A stretch of 64,000 bases of DNA from Acidobacteriaceae bacterium (GTDB taxonomy: Bacteria; Acidobacteriota; Terriglobia; Terriglobales; Acidobacteriaceae), in assembly GCA_003139095.1 (NCBI GenBank), contig PLHW01000044.1:184536-248535 (forward strand), written 5' to 3'. A program made the position numbers and the translations under genes. The stretch's first letter is position 1. The number at the start of each line of letters is the position of its first letter. Under the pieces are notes generated by a model. It was not told where the DNA came from. It ran no database searches and worked only from the letters and a program-made list of their open reading frames with translations. Below are positions 1-6,326 of the stretch, in pieces.

Positions 1-247
1 AACCGAACAAGCTGGAAAACAGTTTGCCTACAATAGTCGTTTCGACGTTGGCAGGTGCGGGCGCAAGAGCACCCGCGCTAGCAAGAACCGTTCGGAGAAA
101 AGCTATTTGGATTTCGGGAGGTTCCGCCTGAAGATCGTTAACAATCGCCAGCTTGCGGGTCTGTAGGATCGCCCACTGTTTTTCGCGGCACTCCTGCTGG
201 AGCCTTTCTAGATAACCGGAGATGACCGCTTGGACTTGCGGCGTCAT
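1..247 (-). CDS. Hypothetical protein, 5' part only (runs off left edge)
   Basis: An open frame begins with ATG at 247 and runs to the left edge without a stop (82 residues visible). The visible part is rich in charged residues with a Gln/Glu-rich helix near the start and an Ala/Pro stretch near residues 65-75. I recognise no family. Its ATG shares one base with the stop of the gene before it (TAATG), so the two are probably translationally coupled and work together. It is too short to appear as a complete frame because the window cuts it. Confidence 0.6.
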   Translation of the reverse strand, partial: MTPQVQAVISGYLERLQQECREKQWAILQTRKLAIVNDLQAEPPEIQIAFLRTVLASAGALAPAPANVETTIVGKLFSSLFG

Positions 248-639
248 TATCCACCAACGAGCGGCACGAGTTTCAGAAAATGGACTTCGCTGGTTTCTCG
301 TAGCGGAATGACCTCATCCAGTTCCTCTACCTGCTGGCCGTCCACAATGACAAAAAAGCCGTTCGCCTCGAAGGCTTCGAGAGCCTTGGCGTACTGGTTC
401 TCCCAGTTGAGTTGGCGGCGCGTCTTGAGGCGATATCCGTTTAGCACTCTCTCAGCGTCCGTCGGCTGGATGAGGCCGCAAAACACATCCGATTGCTCGC
501 GATTGAAGTCCTCGACTTCCTCGCGAATACGCTGGCGAATTAACTCCCGCAGAGAGACCTTATCAGCGCGAATCTCAAGCTTGAGCGTCCGGGATTTTTC
601 TCCCGACGCAGCCTTGTCGAAGATCGTCACAAGTCCCAT
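247..639 (-). CDS. Hypothetical protein, 130 aa
   Basis: The frame extends upstream to 735, but the start at 639 (Met-Gly-Leu-Val-Thr-Ile-Phe) gives a compact cytoplasmic protein without signal peptide or membrane segment. A long charged helix around residues 25-50 carries Arg-Glu-Leu-Ile-Arg-Gln-Arg-Ile; the C-terminal half looks like an alpha/beta fold. The stop overlaps the start of the next gene on the same strand by one base, so it is the first gene of an operon leaving the window. The family is not recognised. An overlapping + strand frame at 230-718 is rejected because its product is Ser-rich and low in complexity. Confidence 0.6.
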   Translation of the reverse strand: MGLVTIFDKAASGEKSRTLKLEIRADKVSLRELIRQRIREEVEDFNREQSDVFCGLIQPTDAERVLNGYRLKTRRQLNWENQYAKALEAFEANGFFVIVDGQQVEELDEVIPLRETSEVHFLKLVPLVGG

Positions 640-772
640 GCGGCACCTTCCAATGGAGATCATTATTCTAGCTGTCAGCAAATGCACGCCGGAAGTTACT
701 TTTGTGTCTTCAGGATGATGACGATTGCCCAACAAACGGTGACGTGCGAGACGATAAGTTGCCTCGACTCAC

Positions 773-801
773 GTTACACCACGTAAAAAGCGTGCTATAC
801 T
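773..801 (+). promoter_or_regulatory. Possible sigma70-type promoter upstream of the tRNA array
   Basis: GTTACA at 773-778 and TATACT at 796-801 are separated by 17 bases, and a TGC precedes the -10, giving an extended -10. It points towards the structured segment and the tRNA genes. It is called by pattern only. Confidence 0.35.
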
Positions 802-807
802 GAGCTT

Positions 808-952
808 CGAAAATGACGATACAGACCAAATCCATTATGAGACGGCGCGTCAATCGCGCTCGGCCCTCGGGATTGGTCTGATCATTCGCTAGATTTCCAA
901 GTTCAGATTCGATTTCCGAAGGCCCCGACAAAATCGGGGCCTTCGTGTTTTT
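808..952 (+). ncRNA. Structured leader or small RNA ahead of tRNA block 1
   Basis: No open frame is convincing here. After the putative promoter, an 11-base arm at about 821-831 (AGACCAAATCC) can pair with GGGATTGGTCT further down with one mismatch and one wobble, enclosing a GC-rich loop. The segment ends in the hairpin at 921-941 followed by T-rich sequence. This is the layout of a short terminated transcript, or of a leader that attenuates the array behind it. Confidence 0.3.
921..952 (+). terminator. Rho-independent terminator-like hairpin
   Basis: GGCCCCGA and TCGGGGCC form a perfect 8-bp stem around CAAAA, followed by TTCGTGTTTTT. It sits immediately before the first tRNA gene. Confidence 0.6.
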
Positions 953-1028
953 GGCCGGTAGCCAAGCTGGAAAGGCACGTGACTGTTACTCACGCCATGC
1001 GCAGGTTCGAATCCTGCCCGGCCAGCCA
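952..1028 (+). tRNA. tRNA-Asn(GTT)
   Basis: The acceptor stem TGGCCGG/CCGGCCA is perfect and the anticodon loop is CTGTTAC. The T arm is GCAGG-TTCGAAT-CCTGC, the discriminator is G and CCA is encoded. First tRNA of the island array. Confidence 0.92.
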
Positions 1029-1046
1029 GATTCCGAGGGTAGTAAC

Positions 1047-1122
1047 GGCTCGCTAGTTCAGTAGGAAGAACGCGGCTCTCATAAAGCCGTCGTGGATGGT
1101 TCGAATCCATCGCGAGCCACCA
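1047..1122 (+). tRNA. tRNA with CAT anticodon (Met elongator or Ile2)
   Basis: The acceptor stem GGCTCGC/GCGAGCC is perfect, the anticodon stem is CGGCT/AGCCG with loop CTCATAA, and CCA is encoded. The G1-C72 pair argues against an initiator. A second CAT tRNA lies at 6424-6499, so one of the two may be the lysidine-modified Ile tRNA. Confidence 0.9.
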
Positions 1123-1124
1123 GT

Positions 1125-1215
1125 GGAGGGGCCTCCGGCGAGGGGCAGTGGCTTATACCCACTTCGGCGCCAGATTAGCGCGGCCAGACAGGTTCGACAC
1201 CTGTACCCTCTACCA
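1125..1215 (+). tRNA. Class II tRNA, anticodon reads TAT (identity uncertain)
   Basis: The anticodon stem AGTGG/CCACT encloses CTTATAC, giving anticodon TAT (AUA, Ile). A long extra arm of about 20 bases can form a GCGC hairpin, and the T arm is ACAGG-TTCGACA-CCTGT with encoded CCA. The acceptor stem pairs GGAGGGG with ACCCTCT, with one mismatch and one wobble, and the D arm is irregular. A long variable arm is not expected for Ile. It may be a decayed class II gene or an unusual one. Confidence 0.55.
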
Positions 1216-1222
1216 ATTTGTC

Positions 1223-1298
1223 GCGCCGGTAGTTCAACGGACCAGAACAGTTGGCCTACACCCAACAGATGCGGGTTCAACTCCCGAACGGCGCACCA
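1223..1298 (+). tRNA. tRNA-Val(TAC) with C33
   Basis: The acceptor pairs GCGCCGG/ACGGCGC (6 of 7), the anticodon stem is GTTGG/CCAAC and the loop is CCTACAC. Position 33 is C, not U. CCA is encoded. Confidence 0.8.
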
Positions 1299-1299
1299 G

Positions 1300-1373
1300 G
1301 CAGGATTAGCTCGAAGGTCGAGCCCGCGGTCGATAACCGCGAGGCGTTGGTTCGATTCCAACATCCTGCACCA
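1300..1373 (+). tRNA. tRNA-Ile(GAT) with C33
   Basis: The acceptor GCAGGAT/ATCCTGC and D stem GCTC/GAGC are perfect. The anticodon stem CGCGG/CCGCG encloses TCGATAA, so position 33 is C. CCA is encoded. It begins one base after the preceding tRNA ends. Confidence 0.88.
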
Positions 1374-1391
1374 AAGCTTGTGGTGAGTAAC

Positions 1392-1468
1392 GGGTGACTG
1401 GCAGAGATGGCTGATGCACTCGCCTCTTAAGCGAGACCAGGCTGGTTCGATTCCAGCGTCACCCACCA
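1392..1468 (+). tRNA. tRNA-Lys(CTT)
   Basis: The acceptor GGGTGAC/GTCACCC is perfect. The anticodon arm is CTCGC-CTCTTAA-GCGAG and CCA is encoded. Confidence 0.93.
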
Positions 1469-1474
1469 GATTTT

Positions 1475-1550
1475 GCGGGATTGGCAGATAGGGATATGCA
1501 CTCGCCTTTTAAGCGAGACGAAGTGGGTTCGATTCCCACATCCCGCACCA
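1475..1550 (+). tRNA. tRNA-Lys(TTT)
   Basis: The acceptor GCGGGAT/ATCCCGC is perfect. The anticodon arm is CTCGC-CTTTTAA-GCGAG, nearly identical to the preceding Lys(CTT), which suggests duplication followed by an anticodon change. CCA is encoded. Confidence 0.93.
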
Positions 1551-1567
1551 GAGTTATTTAGCAAAGA

Positions 1568-1644
1568 GGCGGCATAGCATAACGGAACAATGCTCCGAGC
1601 TTCTACCTCGGACGATGAGAGTTCAAATCTCTCTGCCGCCTCCA
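1568..1644 (+). tRNA. tRNA-Arg(TCT)
   Basis: The acceptor GGCGGCA/TGCCGCC is perfect, the anticodon arm is CCGAG-CTTCTAC-CTCGG, and T plus CCA ends the gene. Confidence 0.92.
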
Positions 1645-1648
1645 ATGT

Positions 1649-1724
1649 GGGGATGTGGTCCAACGGATGAGGGCGCAAGGCTACGAACCTTGAGATCAGA
1701 GTTCAATTCTCTGCATCCCCTCCA
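1649..1724 (+). tRNA. tRNA-Arg(ACG)
   Basis: The acceptor GGGGATG/CATCCCC is perfect and the anticodon arm is CAAGG-CTACGAA-CCTTG. A34 would need TadA editing to inosine. CCA is encoded. Confidence 0.92.
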
Positions 1725-1734
1725 CATTAGTTAG

Positions 1735-1810
1735 GCTCGCGTGGTCTAAGGCATGATGACGCTTCGGTCCTAACGAAGAGATCCGGGTTGGATTCCCGGC
1801 GCGAGTTCCA
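1735..1810 (+). tRNA. tRNA-Arg(CCT)
   Basis: The acceptor is GCTCGCG/CGCGAGT and the anticodon arm is CTTCG-GTCCTAA-CGAAG. The T loop reads TTGGATT, so C56 is replaced by G. CCA is encoded. Confidence 0.87.
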
Positions 1811-1812
1811 GA

Positions 1813-1888
1813 GGGTGGGTAGTGTAATCGAACAACACGGCAGCGTCCGAAGCTGCAAATCCGGGTTTGACTCCCGGCCCGCCCTCCA
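1813..1888 (+). tRNA. tRNA-Arg(CCG)
   Basis: The acceptor is GGGTGGG/CCCGCCC and the anticodon arm is GCAGC-GTCCGAA-GCTGC. The T loop TTTGACT lacks C56. CCA is encoded. It is the fourth Arg tRNA in a row and the last gene of block 1. Confidence 0.88.
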
Positions 1889-1935
1889 GTCACTTTTAGT
1901 ATGGATGTTTGCACTCAGACAAACTGGATACTGCA

Positions 1936-2781
1936 ATGATGCGAGCAACAAGACGACTCAGCAAAACGAAACGGTTTCTTCTGGACCATCCTTACTGTTG
2001 TTTCTGCGGTGGCGCCGAGCTAGCTACAACGATTGACCACGTTCCACCAAAGGCATGTTTTCCTGAAGGGCACTCTCCAGAAGAATTCGAGTTTCCGGCC
2101 TGCGAACAATGCAACGGTGAGTCGAGGAGAGATGACCAGCTTTTCGGTTTCTACGCGCAACTGCTGGATTTCAACGAATCGAATCGAACACCTGCGGATG
2201 TTGCGAAGATTACGAAGTTGCGAGATTCGATCTCACACAATTTTCCAGATGCATTGCCTGATGCCTCAACAGCACGACCGGTCTATAACGTCGGCTCAGT
2301 CATCACGCCAAGTCCACTTGCAATCGAGGTGCGTACCCCTAGCTTATTTCGCGAGCCGATTGAAACTTTGGAAAGAAAACTCACGCACGCCTTGTACTAC
2401 CGAGAAACAGGGAGGGCTTTAAGCAAGACCCACTCGTTCCTCAGTGAGTTCTACCAACCTCAAGGCAGCTCCGACGTTCTCACAAAATATCTGGTAGGCC
2501 TGCTTCCAGACAAGACGATTGGCGGTCGATCAAATGTGAAGAATTATGGCGAGAGGTTTGGTTATAGATCCGGCTGGAAGGAGGTAGAGGATTTCTTTAT
2601 GTATATAGCTCAATTCGGCAAAGGGTTGATCGTTTGGGGAATCGTTCTAGGGCCCAACACGAAGATCAGTGAATCGGCCAATTATCTGCGGGCGAGACCT
2701 TGGCGAAAGGCAGGGTGTCGCGAAAAGGTACCGGAGACATGGGGCGAGGACTTCGTTGATTCGCCAAACACTACAGACTAA
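1936..2781 (+). CDS. HNH endonuclease-like protein
   Basis: This 281-residue protein carries a Cys-x-x-Cys near residue 22, then Asp-His-Val-Pro-Pro-Lys and a Cys-x-x-Cys-Asn about 25 residues later. That is the layout of a zinc-stabilised HNH nuclease core (DNA cleavage, beta-beta-alpha-metal fold). The remaining 200 residues match nothing I recognise. The start is the ATG pair at 1936/1939; a TTG at 1909 is in frame but close to the preceding tRNA. It lies between two tRNA blocks, as homing-type HNH genes often do. A role as homing nuclease or defence nuclease is inference. Confidence 0.75.
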   Translation: MMRATRRLSKTKRFLLDHPYCCFCGGAELATTIDHVPPKACFPEGHSPEEFEFPACEQCNGESRRDDQLFGFYAQLLDFNESNRTPADVAKITKLRDSISHNFPDALPDASTARPVYNVGSVITPSPLAIEVRTPSLFREPIETLERKLTHALYYRETGRALSKTHSFLSEFYQPQGSSDVLTKYLVGLLPDKTIGGRSNVKNYGERFGYRSGWKEVEDFFMYIAQFGKGLIVWGIVLGPNTKISESANYLRARPWRKAGCREKVPETWGEDFVDSPNTTD

Positions 2782-3017
2782 GACGCTCCTATGGAGCCGC
2801 AGTAACAGTCACTTTTGGGTATTGACGAATTTCTGAAATCATGTGAGAGTAAAAACTGAGATACACGCAATGATGCGCAAACCCCATACCGATTGCTTCC
2901 CGACACCGGCCACGTTTACGTGGCAAGGAGCGGGGGAAGGTACGTTCATGTAACGGGGGCGATCCATAGCGCGTAGTTTTTCTGAGCCTCCGATACAAAT
3001 CGGGGGCTTTTGGTTTT
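2782..3017 (+). ncRNA. Structured intergenic segment ahead of tRNA block 2
   Basis: No credible gene is present. The segment holds a nested hairpin (CTTCCCG at 2896-2902 against CGGGGGAAG at 2931-2939, enclosing a perfect GCCACG-TTTA-CGTGGC stem at 2909-2924). It closes with a terminator-like hairpin. The layout repeats the one ahead of block 1. Confidence 0.3.
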
Positions 3018-3018
3018 T
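2986..3018 (+). terminator. Rho-independent terminator-like hairpin
   Basis: GCCTCCGAT (2986-2994) pairs with ATCGGGGGC (2999-3007) over 9 bp including one T-G, with loop ACAA and the tail TTTTGGTTTTT. It lies 31 bases before tRNA-Glu. Confidence 0.65.
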
Positions 3019-3048
3019 ATGGCGCATTTCATCGATGCGCAGAGAGGA

Positions 3049-3123
3049 GGCAGCGTCGTCTAACGGCCAGGATGCGGCTCTTTCAAGGCTGAGATGGGAG
3101 TTCGACTCTCCTCGGTGCTACCA
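3049..3123 (+). tRNA. tRNA-Glu(TTC)
   Basis: The acceptor GGCAGCG/CGGTGCT has one G-G mismatch and one wobble. The anticodon loop is CTTTCAA and the T arm GGAG-TTCGACT-CTCC. CCA is encoded. Weaker stems than its neighbours. Confidence 0.85.
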
Positions 3124-3128
3124 AAGTT

Positions 3129-3320
3129 ATGAGTACCCAAACAGTTGAACTCGAAGGCTTTGAGATCGAGCTTGCATCGGAGCTTTACTGCGATCGCGGC
3201 GGGGATCATCGCGAATTGGTGGATCGTGCGCGTACGGATCGCAGGAGGCTCGGCCACAACGTAGATGAGTCAGCGGTTTTGTGTGTCCGGTGCATGAAAG
3301 CAATTCCGCTGAAGGTGTGA
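3129..3320 (+). CDS. Small ORF between tRNA genes, 63 aa
   Basis: This frame fills almost exactly the space between tRNA-Glu (ends 3123) and tRNA-Gln (starts 3321); its TGA abuts the latter. The product is acidic in the first half. It ends with a Cys-x-x-Cys pair near residues 52-55 that could be half of a zinc ribbon. The ribosome binding site is weak (AAAG). No family is recognised; it may be a real small protein or chance. Confidence 0.35.
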   Translation: MSTQTVELEGFEIELASELYCDRGGDHRELVDRARTDRRRLGHNVDESAVLCVRCMKAIPLKV

Positions 3321-3394
3321 TGCCGGGTCGTCTAGCGGCAGGACTCTGGACTTTGAATCCGGATACGGGCGTTCGAATCGCTCCCCGGCAGCCA
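3321..3394 (+). tRNA. tRNA-Gln(TTG)
   Basis: The acceptor TGCCGGG/CCCGGCA is perfect, with discriminator G and encoded CCA. The anticodon arm is CTGGA-CTTTGAA-TCCGG. Confidence 0.92.
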
Positions 3395-3446
3395 GTTTGA
3401 AAAGTCAGCGAAAGGAGGAAGTTCACTGCAGGGAATATCGAGGAGT

Positions 3447-3522
3447 TGCGAGGTCATCCAATTGGCTAGGATAACCGGCTCTGACCCGGTTCATGCACGT
3501 TCGACTCGTGCCCTCGCAGCCA
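3447..3522 (+). tRNA. tRNA-Gln(CTG)
   Basis: The acceptor TGCGAGG/CCTCGCA is perfect, with discriminator G and encoded CCA. The anticodon arm is ACCGG-CTCTGAC-CCGGT. Confidence 0.92.
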
Positions 3523-3534
3523 GGTTTAGAACGC

Positions 3535-3608
3535 GGTCGCAGAGTCTAGCGGCAGGATACCTGACTGTCTATCAGGAGGGACGGGTTCAACTCCCGTTGC
3601 GACCGCCA
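3535..3608 (+). tRNA. tRNA-Asp(GTC)
   Basis: The acceptor GGTCGCA/TGCGACC is perfect. The anticodon arm is CCTGA-CTGTCTA-TCAGG, followed by G and CCA. Confidence 0.92.
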
Positions 3609-3609
3609 C

Positions 3610-3686
3610 AGGGGTGATGACCCGACGGGAAGGGCGCTCGTCTCCAAAACGAGTTCAAGCAGGTTCGAATCCTGTCACCCCTGCCA
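3610..3686 (+). tRNA. tRNA-Trp(CCA)
   Basis: The acceptor AGGGGTG/CACCCCT is perfect. The anticodon arm is CTCGT-CTCCAAA-ACGAG, followed by G and CCA. It starts two bases after tRNA-Asp. Confidence 0.92.
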
Positions 3687-3695
3687 GTTTGAAGA

Positions 3696-3770
3696 GCGAG
3701 CATGGTATAGCGGCTGGTGCCTCGGGCCTCCAACCCGATGACGCGAGTTCAACTCTCGCTGCTCGCTCCA
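3696..3770 (+). tRNA. tRNA-Gly(TCC) with C33
   Basis: The acceptor GCGAGCA/TGCTCGC is perfect and the anticodon stem TCGGG/CCCGA encloses CCTCCAA. It aligns base for base with the usual bacterial Gly(TCC) anticodon arm except that U33 is C. CCA is encoded. Confidence 0.9.
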
Positions 3771-3783
3771 TGATTTTGTGAGG

Positions 3784-3859
3784 GCGGAAGTCGTCTAGTG
3801 GCCAAGACGCGACGTTGCCAACGTCGAGAGCGCGGGTTCGAGTCCCGCCTTCCGCTCCA
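3784..3859 (+). tRNA. tRNA-Gly(GCC)
   Basis: The acceptor GCGGAAG/CTTCCGC is perfect, the anticodon arm is CGACG-TTGCCAA-CGTCG and CCA is encoded. Confidence 0.93.
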
Positions 3860-3867
3860 AGTTATGA

Positions 3868-3943
3868 GGCGGTGTAGCCAAGACAGCAAGGCGTCTCCCT
3901 GCAAAGGAGATCATCGGGAGTGCAATTCTCCCCACCGCCTCCA
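3868..3943 (+). tRNA. tRNA-Cys(GCA)
   Basis: The acceptor GGCGGTG/CACCGCC is perfect and the anticodon arm is TCTCC-CTGCAAA-GGAGA. The T loop reads TGCAATT, with G at position 55. CCA is encoded. Confidence 0.92.
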
Positions 3944-3954
3944 GAGTTTTGTTT

Positions 3955-4028
3955 GCTGGTGTAGCTCAGTGGGAAGAGCTCGGGCCTCGTAAGTCCGTGA
4001 TCGGCGTTCGAATCGCCGCGCCAGCTCC
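3955..4028 (+). tRNA. tRNA-Thr(CGT), 3' CCA incomplete
   Basis: The acceptor is GCTGGTG/CGCCAGC and the anticodon arm CGGGC-CTCGTAA-GTCCG. After the discriminator T only CC is present before the next tRNA starts at 4029, so the terminal A must be added after processing. Confidence 0.9.
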
Positions 4029-4103
4029 GCTGGTATAGCTCAACGGGAAGAGCAGGTGCACGGTAAGCGCCCGACCGCAGTTCGAGGCTGCGTGCCAGCT
4101 CCA
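4029..4103 (+). tRNA. tRNA-Thr(GGT) with C33
   Basis: The acceptor GCTGGTA/TGCCAGC is perfect. The anticodon stem GGTGC/GCGCC encloses ACGGTAA, so position 33 is C. CCA is encoded. It directly abuts Thr(CGT). Confidence 0.88.
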
Positions 4104-4110
4104 AAGTTTT

Positions 4111-4184
4111 GCTGGTCTAGCACAGTGGGAGTGCAGAGAGCTTGTACCTCTCCGACGAGTGTTCGATTCACTCGACCAGCTCCA
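4111..4184 (+). tRNA. tRNA-Thr(TGT)
   Basis: The acceptor GCTGGTC/GACCAGC is perfect. The anticodon arm is GAGAG-CTTGTAC-CTCTC and CCA is encoded. Confidence 0.92.
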
Positions 4185-4193
4185 AGTTTCGAT

Positions 4194-4269
4194 GGCGGGA
4201 TTGGCCGAATGGCTTAGGCGCTGGATTGTGGCTCCAGTCACGAGAGTTCGATTCTCTCATCTCGCCCCA
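4194..4269 (+). tRNA. tRNA-His(GTG)
   Basis: The acceptor is GCGGGAT/ATCTCGC with the His-specific extra G-1 (4194) opposite C73 (4266). The anticodon arm is CTGGA-TTGTGGC-TCCAG and CCA is encoded. Confidence 0.93.
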
Positions 4270-4272
4270 ATT

Positions 4273-4346
4273 GGGCGGTTCGTATAACGGGATTACTCAC
4301 GGCCTGCAACCGTGAAATGCGAGTTCAATTCTCGCACCGTCCACCA
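4273..4346 (+). tRNA. tRNA-Ala(TGC) with C33
   Basis: The acceptor GGGCGGT/ACCGTCC has one wobble. The anticodon stem CACGG/CCGTG encloses CCTGCAA, so position 33 is C. The G3-U70 pair, which is the Ala identity element, should be checked against the fold. CCA is encoded. Confidence 0.88.
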
Positions 4347-4352
4347 AAGTTT

Positions 4353-4426
4353 GGCTCGGGAACTCGACGGCAGAGTGCTGGTCTGAAAAGCCAGTGGATA
4401 CGGTTCAATTCCGTGCCGAGCCACCA
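4353..4426 (+). tRNA. tRNA-Phe(GAA)
   Basis: The acceptor GGCTCGG/CCGAGCC is perfect. The anticodon arm is CTGGT-CTGAAAA-GCCAG and CCA is encoded. Last tRNA of block 2. Confidence 0.92.
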
Positions 4427-4504
4427 AGTATGGGAGTGCTCCAGCTGGTCGAGGCGCGTGTCTTGGCAGCTTTCCCGGCCAAGGTAATTTACGAGGAGAT
4501 GATC

Positions 4505-5044
4505 ATGACGAACGAACTGATCTCGATGAGCCATGTTGAAGACCGACTCACCGCGCAAGATGATCCCGGAGCCTGGAAGGAAATTCTCGCCGTGCTGGGT
4601 GAAGAATTCTTACAGCGATATCGCGCCGAGCAAGGCGAGAAGGAATCATGGTTCCTGCGGATTGGGGCATGTTCGCATTGGGTGCGGCCGCACCAAAGCC
4701 GCTGGCTTGCGGCAGGCGAGTTTGCCTTGCCCATCGGATACAAGGGTGCAGCTGGCTGGTCGAACGGACTGCCCGAATTTGATTGGTCGGTAATTCTCTC
4801 GTTCGACGGTGAACGTTGGAAGCGAGTCGATAGATTCTCCGGCAAGAAACAAATCGTGTTGCGCGTTGCTGTCCCGACGCGCACTGCGCGACATAAGCAG
4901 GCGGCGATCCACACAATGTGGTCCACGTCTCACCAAATGACGCTCTATGGCTTTCGGTGCATCGATCAGAAGTGGCTCTGTGTCGCGGCATCTGATGAGC
5001 GCAAGCATGGACGAATTCTTTACGCAGAAGCGACTGCAGGATAG
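4505..5044 (+). CDS. Hypothetical protein upstream of rtcB, 179 aa
   Basis: The start at 4505 is chosen because AGGAG at 4494-4498 is well spaced; in-frame starts further up overlap tRNA-Phe. The protein is soluble and Trp-rich (paired Trp near residues 57, 65 and 80). A central segment reads like a beta-strand fold (Ser-Val-Ile-Leu-Ser-Phe-Asp-Gly). No signal peptide, membrane segment or known motif is seen. It ends 19 bases before rtcB and is probably co-transcribed with it, so it may assist or regulate RNA ligation, which is inference from position only. Confidence 0.65.
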   Translation: MTNELISMSHVEDRLTAQDDPGAWKEILAVLGEEFLQRYRAEQGEKESWFLRIGACSHWVRPHQSRWLAAGEFALPIGYKGAAGWSNGLPEFDWSVILSFDGERWKRVDRFSGKKQIVLRVAVPTRTARHKQAAIHTMWSTSHQMTLYGFRCIDQKWLCVAASDERKHGRILYAEATAG

Positions 5045-5063
5045 CTCGATTGGGGGAAAGACG

Positions 5064-6293
5064 ATGACAGAGACAACTTACAACGTGATGATGCCGGACA
5101 AGGGCGTGCCTATCAAGGCCTGGACCAAGGGTGTGCAGCTCGAGGATGCCGCACGCCAGCAACTCTTGAATGTCGCGCAATTGCCGTTCATCTACAAGTG
5201 GGTGGCGGCCATGCCGGACGTGCATTGGGGCATCGGTGCGACCGTGGGCAGCGTGATTCCGACGCGTGGCGCAATCATCCCGGCGGCGGTTGGTGTGGAC
5301 ATCGGTTGCGGCATGATGGCGGTGCAGACTTCACTGCATGCAAATCATCTGCCGGACAATCTGCACAGTATCCGTACTGCGATTGAGAAGGCAGTGCCGC
5401 ACGGGCGTACCGACAACGGACGCGCGAACGATCGTGGCGCCTGGTCGGAAGCCCCGTCGCACCACGCGGAGGTGTGGGCGAAGATGGAGCCGACGTACAA
5501 GGTGATCGTTGAGAAGTATCCCAAGCTGGATCACAAGCAGCGCGTGAATCACCTGGGGACGCTGGGCACTGGGAACCATTTCATCGAGGTGTGTCTCGAT
5601 GAGAACGAGAACGTATGGTTCCTTTTGCACTCGGGATCCCGTGGCGTGGGCAATCGCTTCGGCACGTTTTTCATCGAGCTGGCGAAGAACGACATGCGCC
5701 AGTGGACGATCAACCTGCCGGATCAGGACCTCGCGTACCTGCCGCAGGGCACGGAGCACTTCGAGGACTACATCCGCGCAGTGCACTGGGCGCAGGACTA
5801 CGCCCTGGCCAACCGCGAGCTGATGATGCGCAACATGATCGCGGCGGTGCAGGGCTCGGGAGAAGTCCCGGCGTTCGAAGCCAATGTGGAGGTCGTAAGC
5901 TGCCATCACAACTATGTGACCTGGGAGCACCACTACGGCGAGAACGTGCTCATCACGCGTAAGGGCGCGGTGCGTGCGCGTGAAGGCGACATGGGAATCA
6001 TTCCCGGCAGCATGGGAGCGCGTTCGTACATCGTGCGTGGCAAGGGCAATCCTGAAAGCTTCATGAGCTGTAGCCATGGAGCCGGTCGCGCCATGTCGCG
6101 TACGGAGGCCAAGCGCCGTTTCACCTTGGACGACCATGCCAAGGCAACGGCCGGCGTCGAGTGCCGTAAGGATGCAGACGTCATCGACGAAACACCGATG
6201 GCGTACAAGTCCATCGACGCCGTGATCGAAGCGCAGCGTGATCTGGTAGACGTGGTCCACGCCTTGCGCCAGGTTGTCTGCGTGAAGGGCTAA
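5064..6293 (+). CDS. rtcB: RtcB-type RNA-splicing ligase
   Basis: This 409-residue protein has the length of E. coli RtcB (408). It joins RNA ends bearing 2',3'-cyclic or 3'-phosphate to 5'-OH ends using GTP and Mn2+, typically to repair cleaved tRNAs. Visible are Val-Asp-Ile-Gly-Cys-Gly-Met with the metal-binding Cys (near residue 78), Gly-Asn-His-Phe-Ile-Glu, His-Ser-Gly-Ser-Arg-Gly, and Cys-Ser-His-Gly-Ala-Gly-Arg near 337, which holds the guanylated His. The start at 5064 follows GGGGGAAAG. It sits in the middle of a 27-gene tRNA array, an apt place for a tRNA-repair ligase. No archease gene is seen nearby. Confidence 0.96.
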   Translation: MTETTYNVMMPDKGVPIKAWTKGVQLEDAARQQLLNVAQLPFIYKWVAAMPDVHWGIGATVGSVIPTRGAIIPAAVGVDIGCGMMAVQTSLHANHLPDNLHSIRTAIEKAVPHGRTDNGRANDRGAWSEAPSHHAEVWAKMEPTYKVIVEKYPKLDHKQRVNHLGTLGTGNHFIEVCLDENENVWFLLHSGSRGVGNRFGTFFIELAKNDMRQWTINLPDQDLAYLPQGTEHFEDYIRAVHWAQDYALANRELMMRNMIAAVQGSGEVPAFEANVEVVSCHHNYVTWEHHYGENVLITRKGAVRAREGDMGIIPGSMGARSYIVRGKGNPESFMSCSHGAGRAMSRTEAKRRFTLDDHAKATAGVECRKDADVIDETPMAYKSIDAVIEAQRDLVDVVHALRQVVCVKG

Positions 6294-6299
6294 ACAGGG

Positions 6300-6320
6300 G
6301 AGGGCTGAAAGGCCCTCTCT
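6300..6320 (+). terminator. Hairpin after rtcB
   Basis: GAGGGC (6300-6305) pairs with GCCCTC (6312-6317) around TGAAAG, followed by TCTTC. It lies seven bases after the rtcB stop and just before tRNA-Pro. Confidence 0.5.
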
Positions 6321-6326
6321 TCACAT

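Noticed and set aside
230..718. Open frame on the + strand
   Set aside because: Ser/Arg-rich shadow of the - strand gene at 247-639, which has a normal protein composition and overlaps correctly with the next gene.
1053..1951. Several short frames across the tRNA genes
   Set aside because: Their products repeat Arg-Phe-Glu/Ser-Asn-Pro motifs produced by reading T arms as protein; these are known artefacts over tRNA arrays.
4430..4500. Possible further tRNA after tRNA-Phe
   Set aside because: GGGAGTGCTCCAGCTGG resembles a D arm, but no acceptor, anticodon or T arm can be paired.
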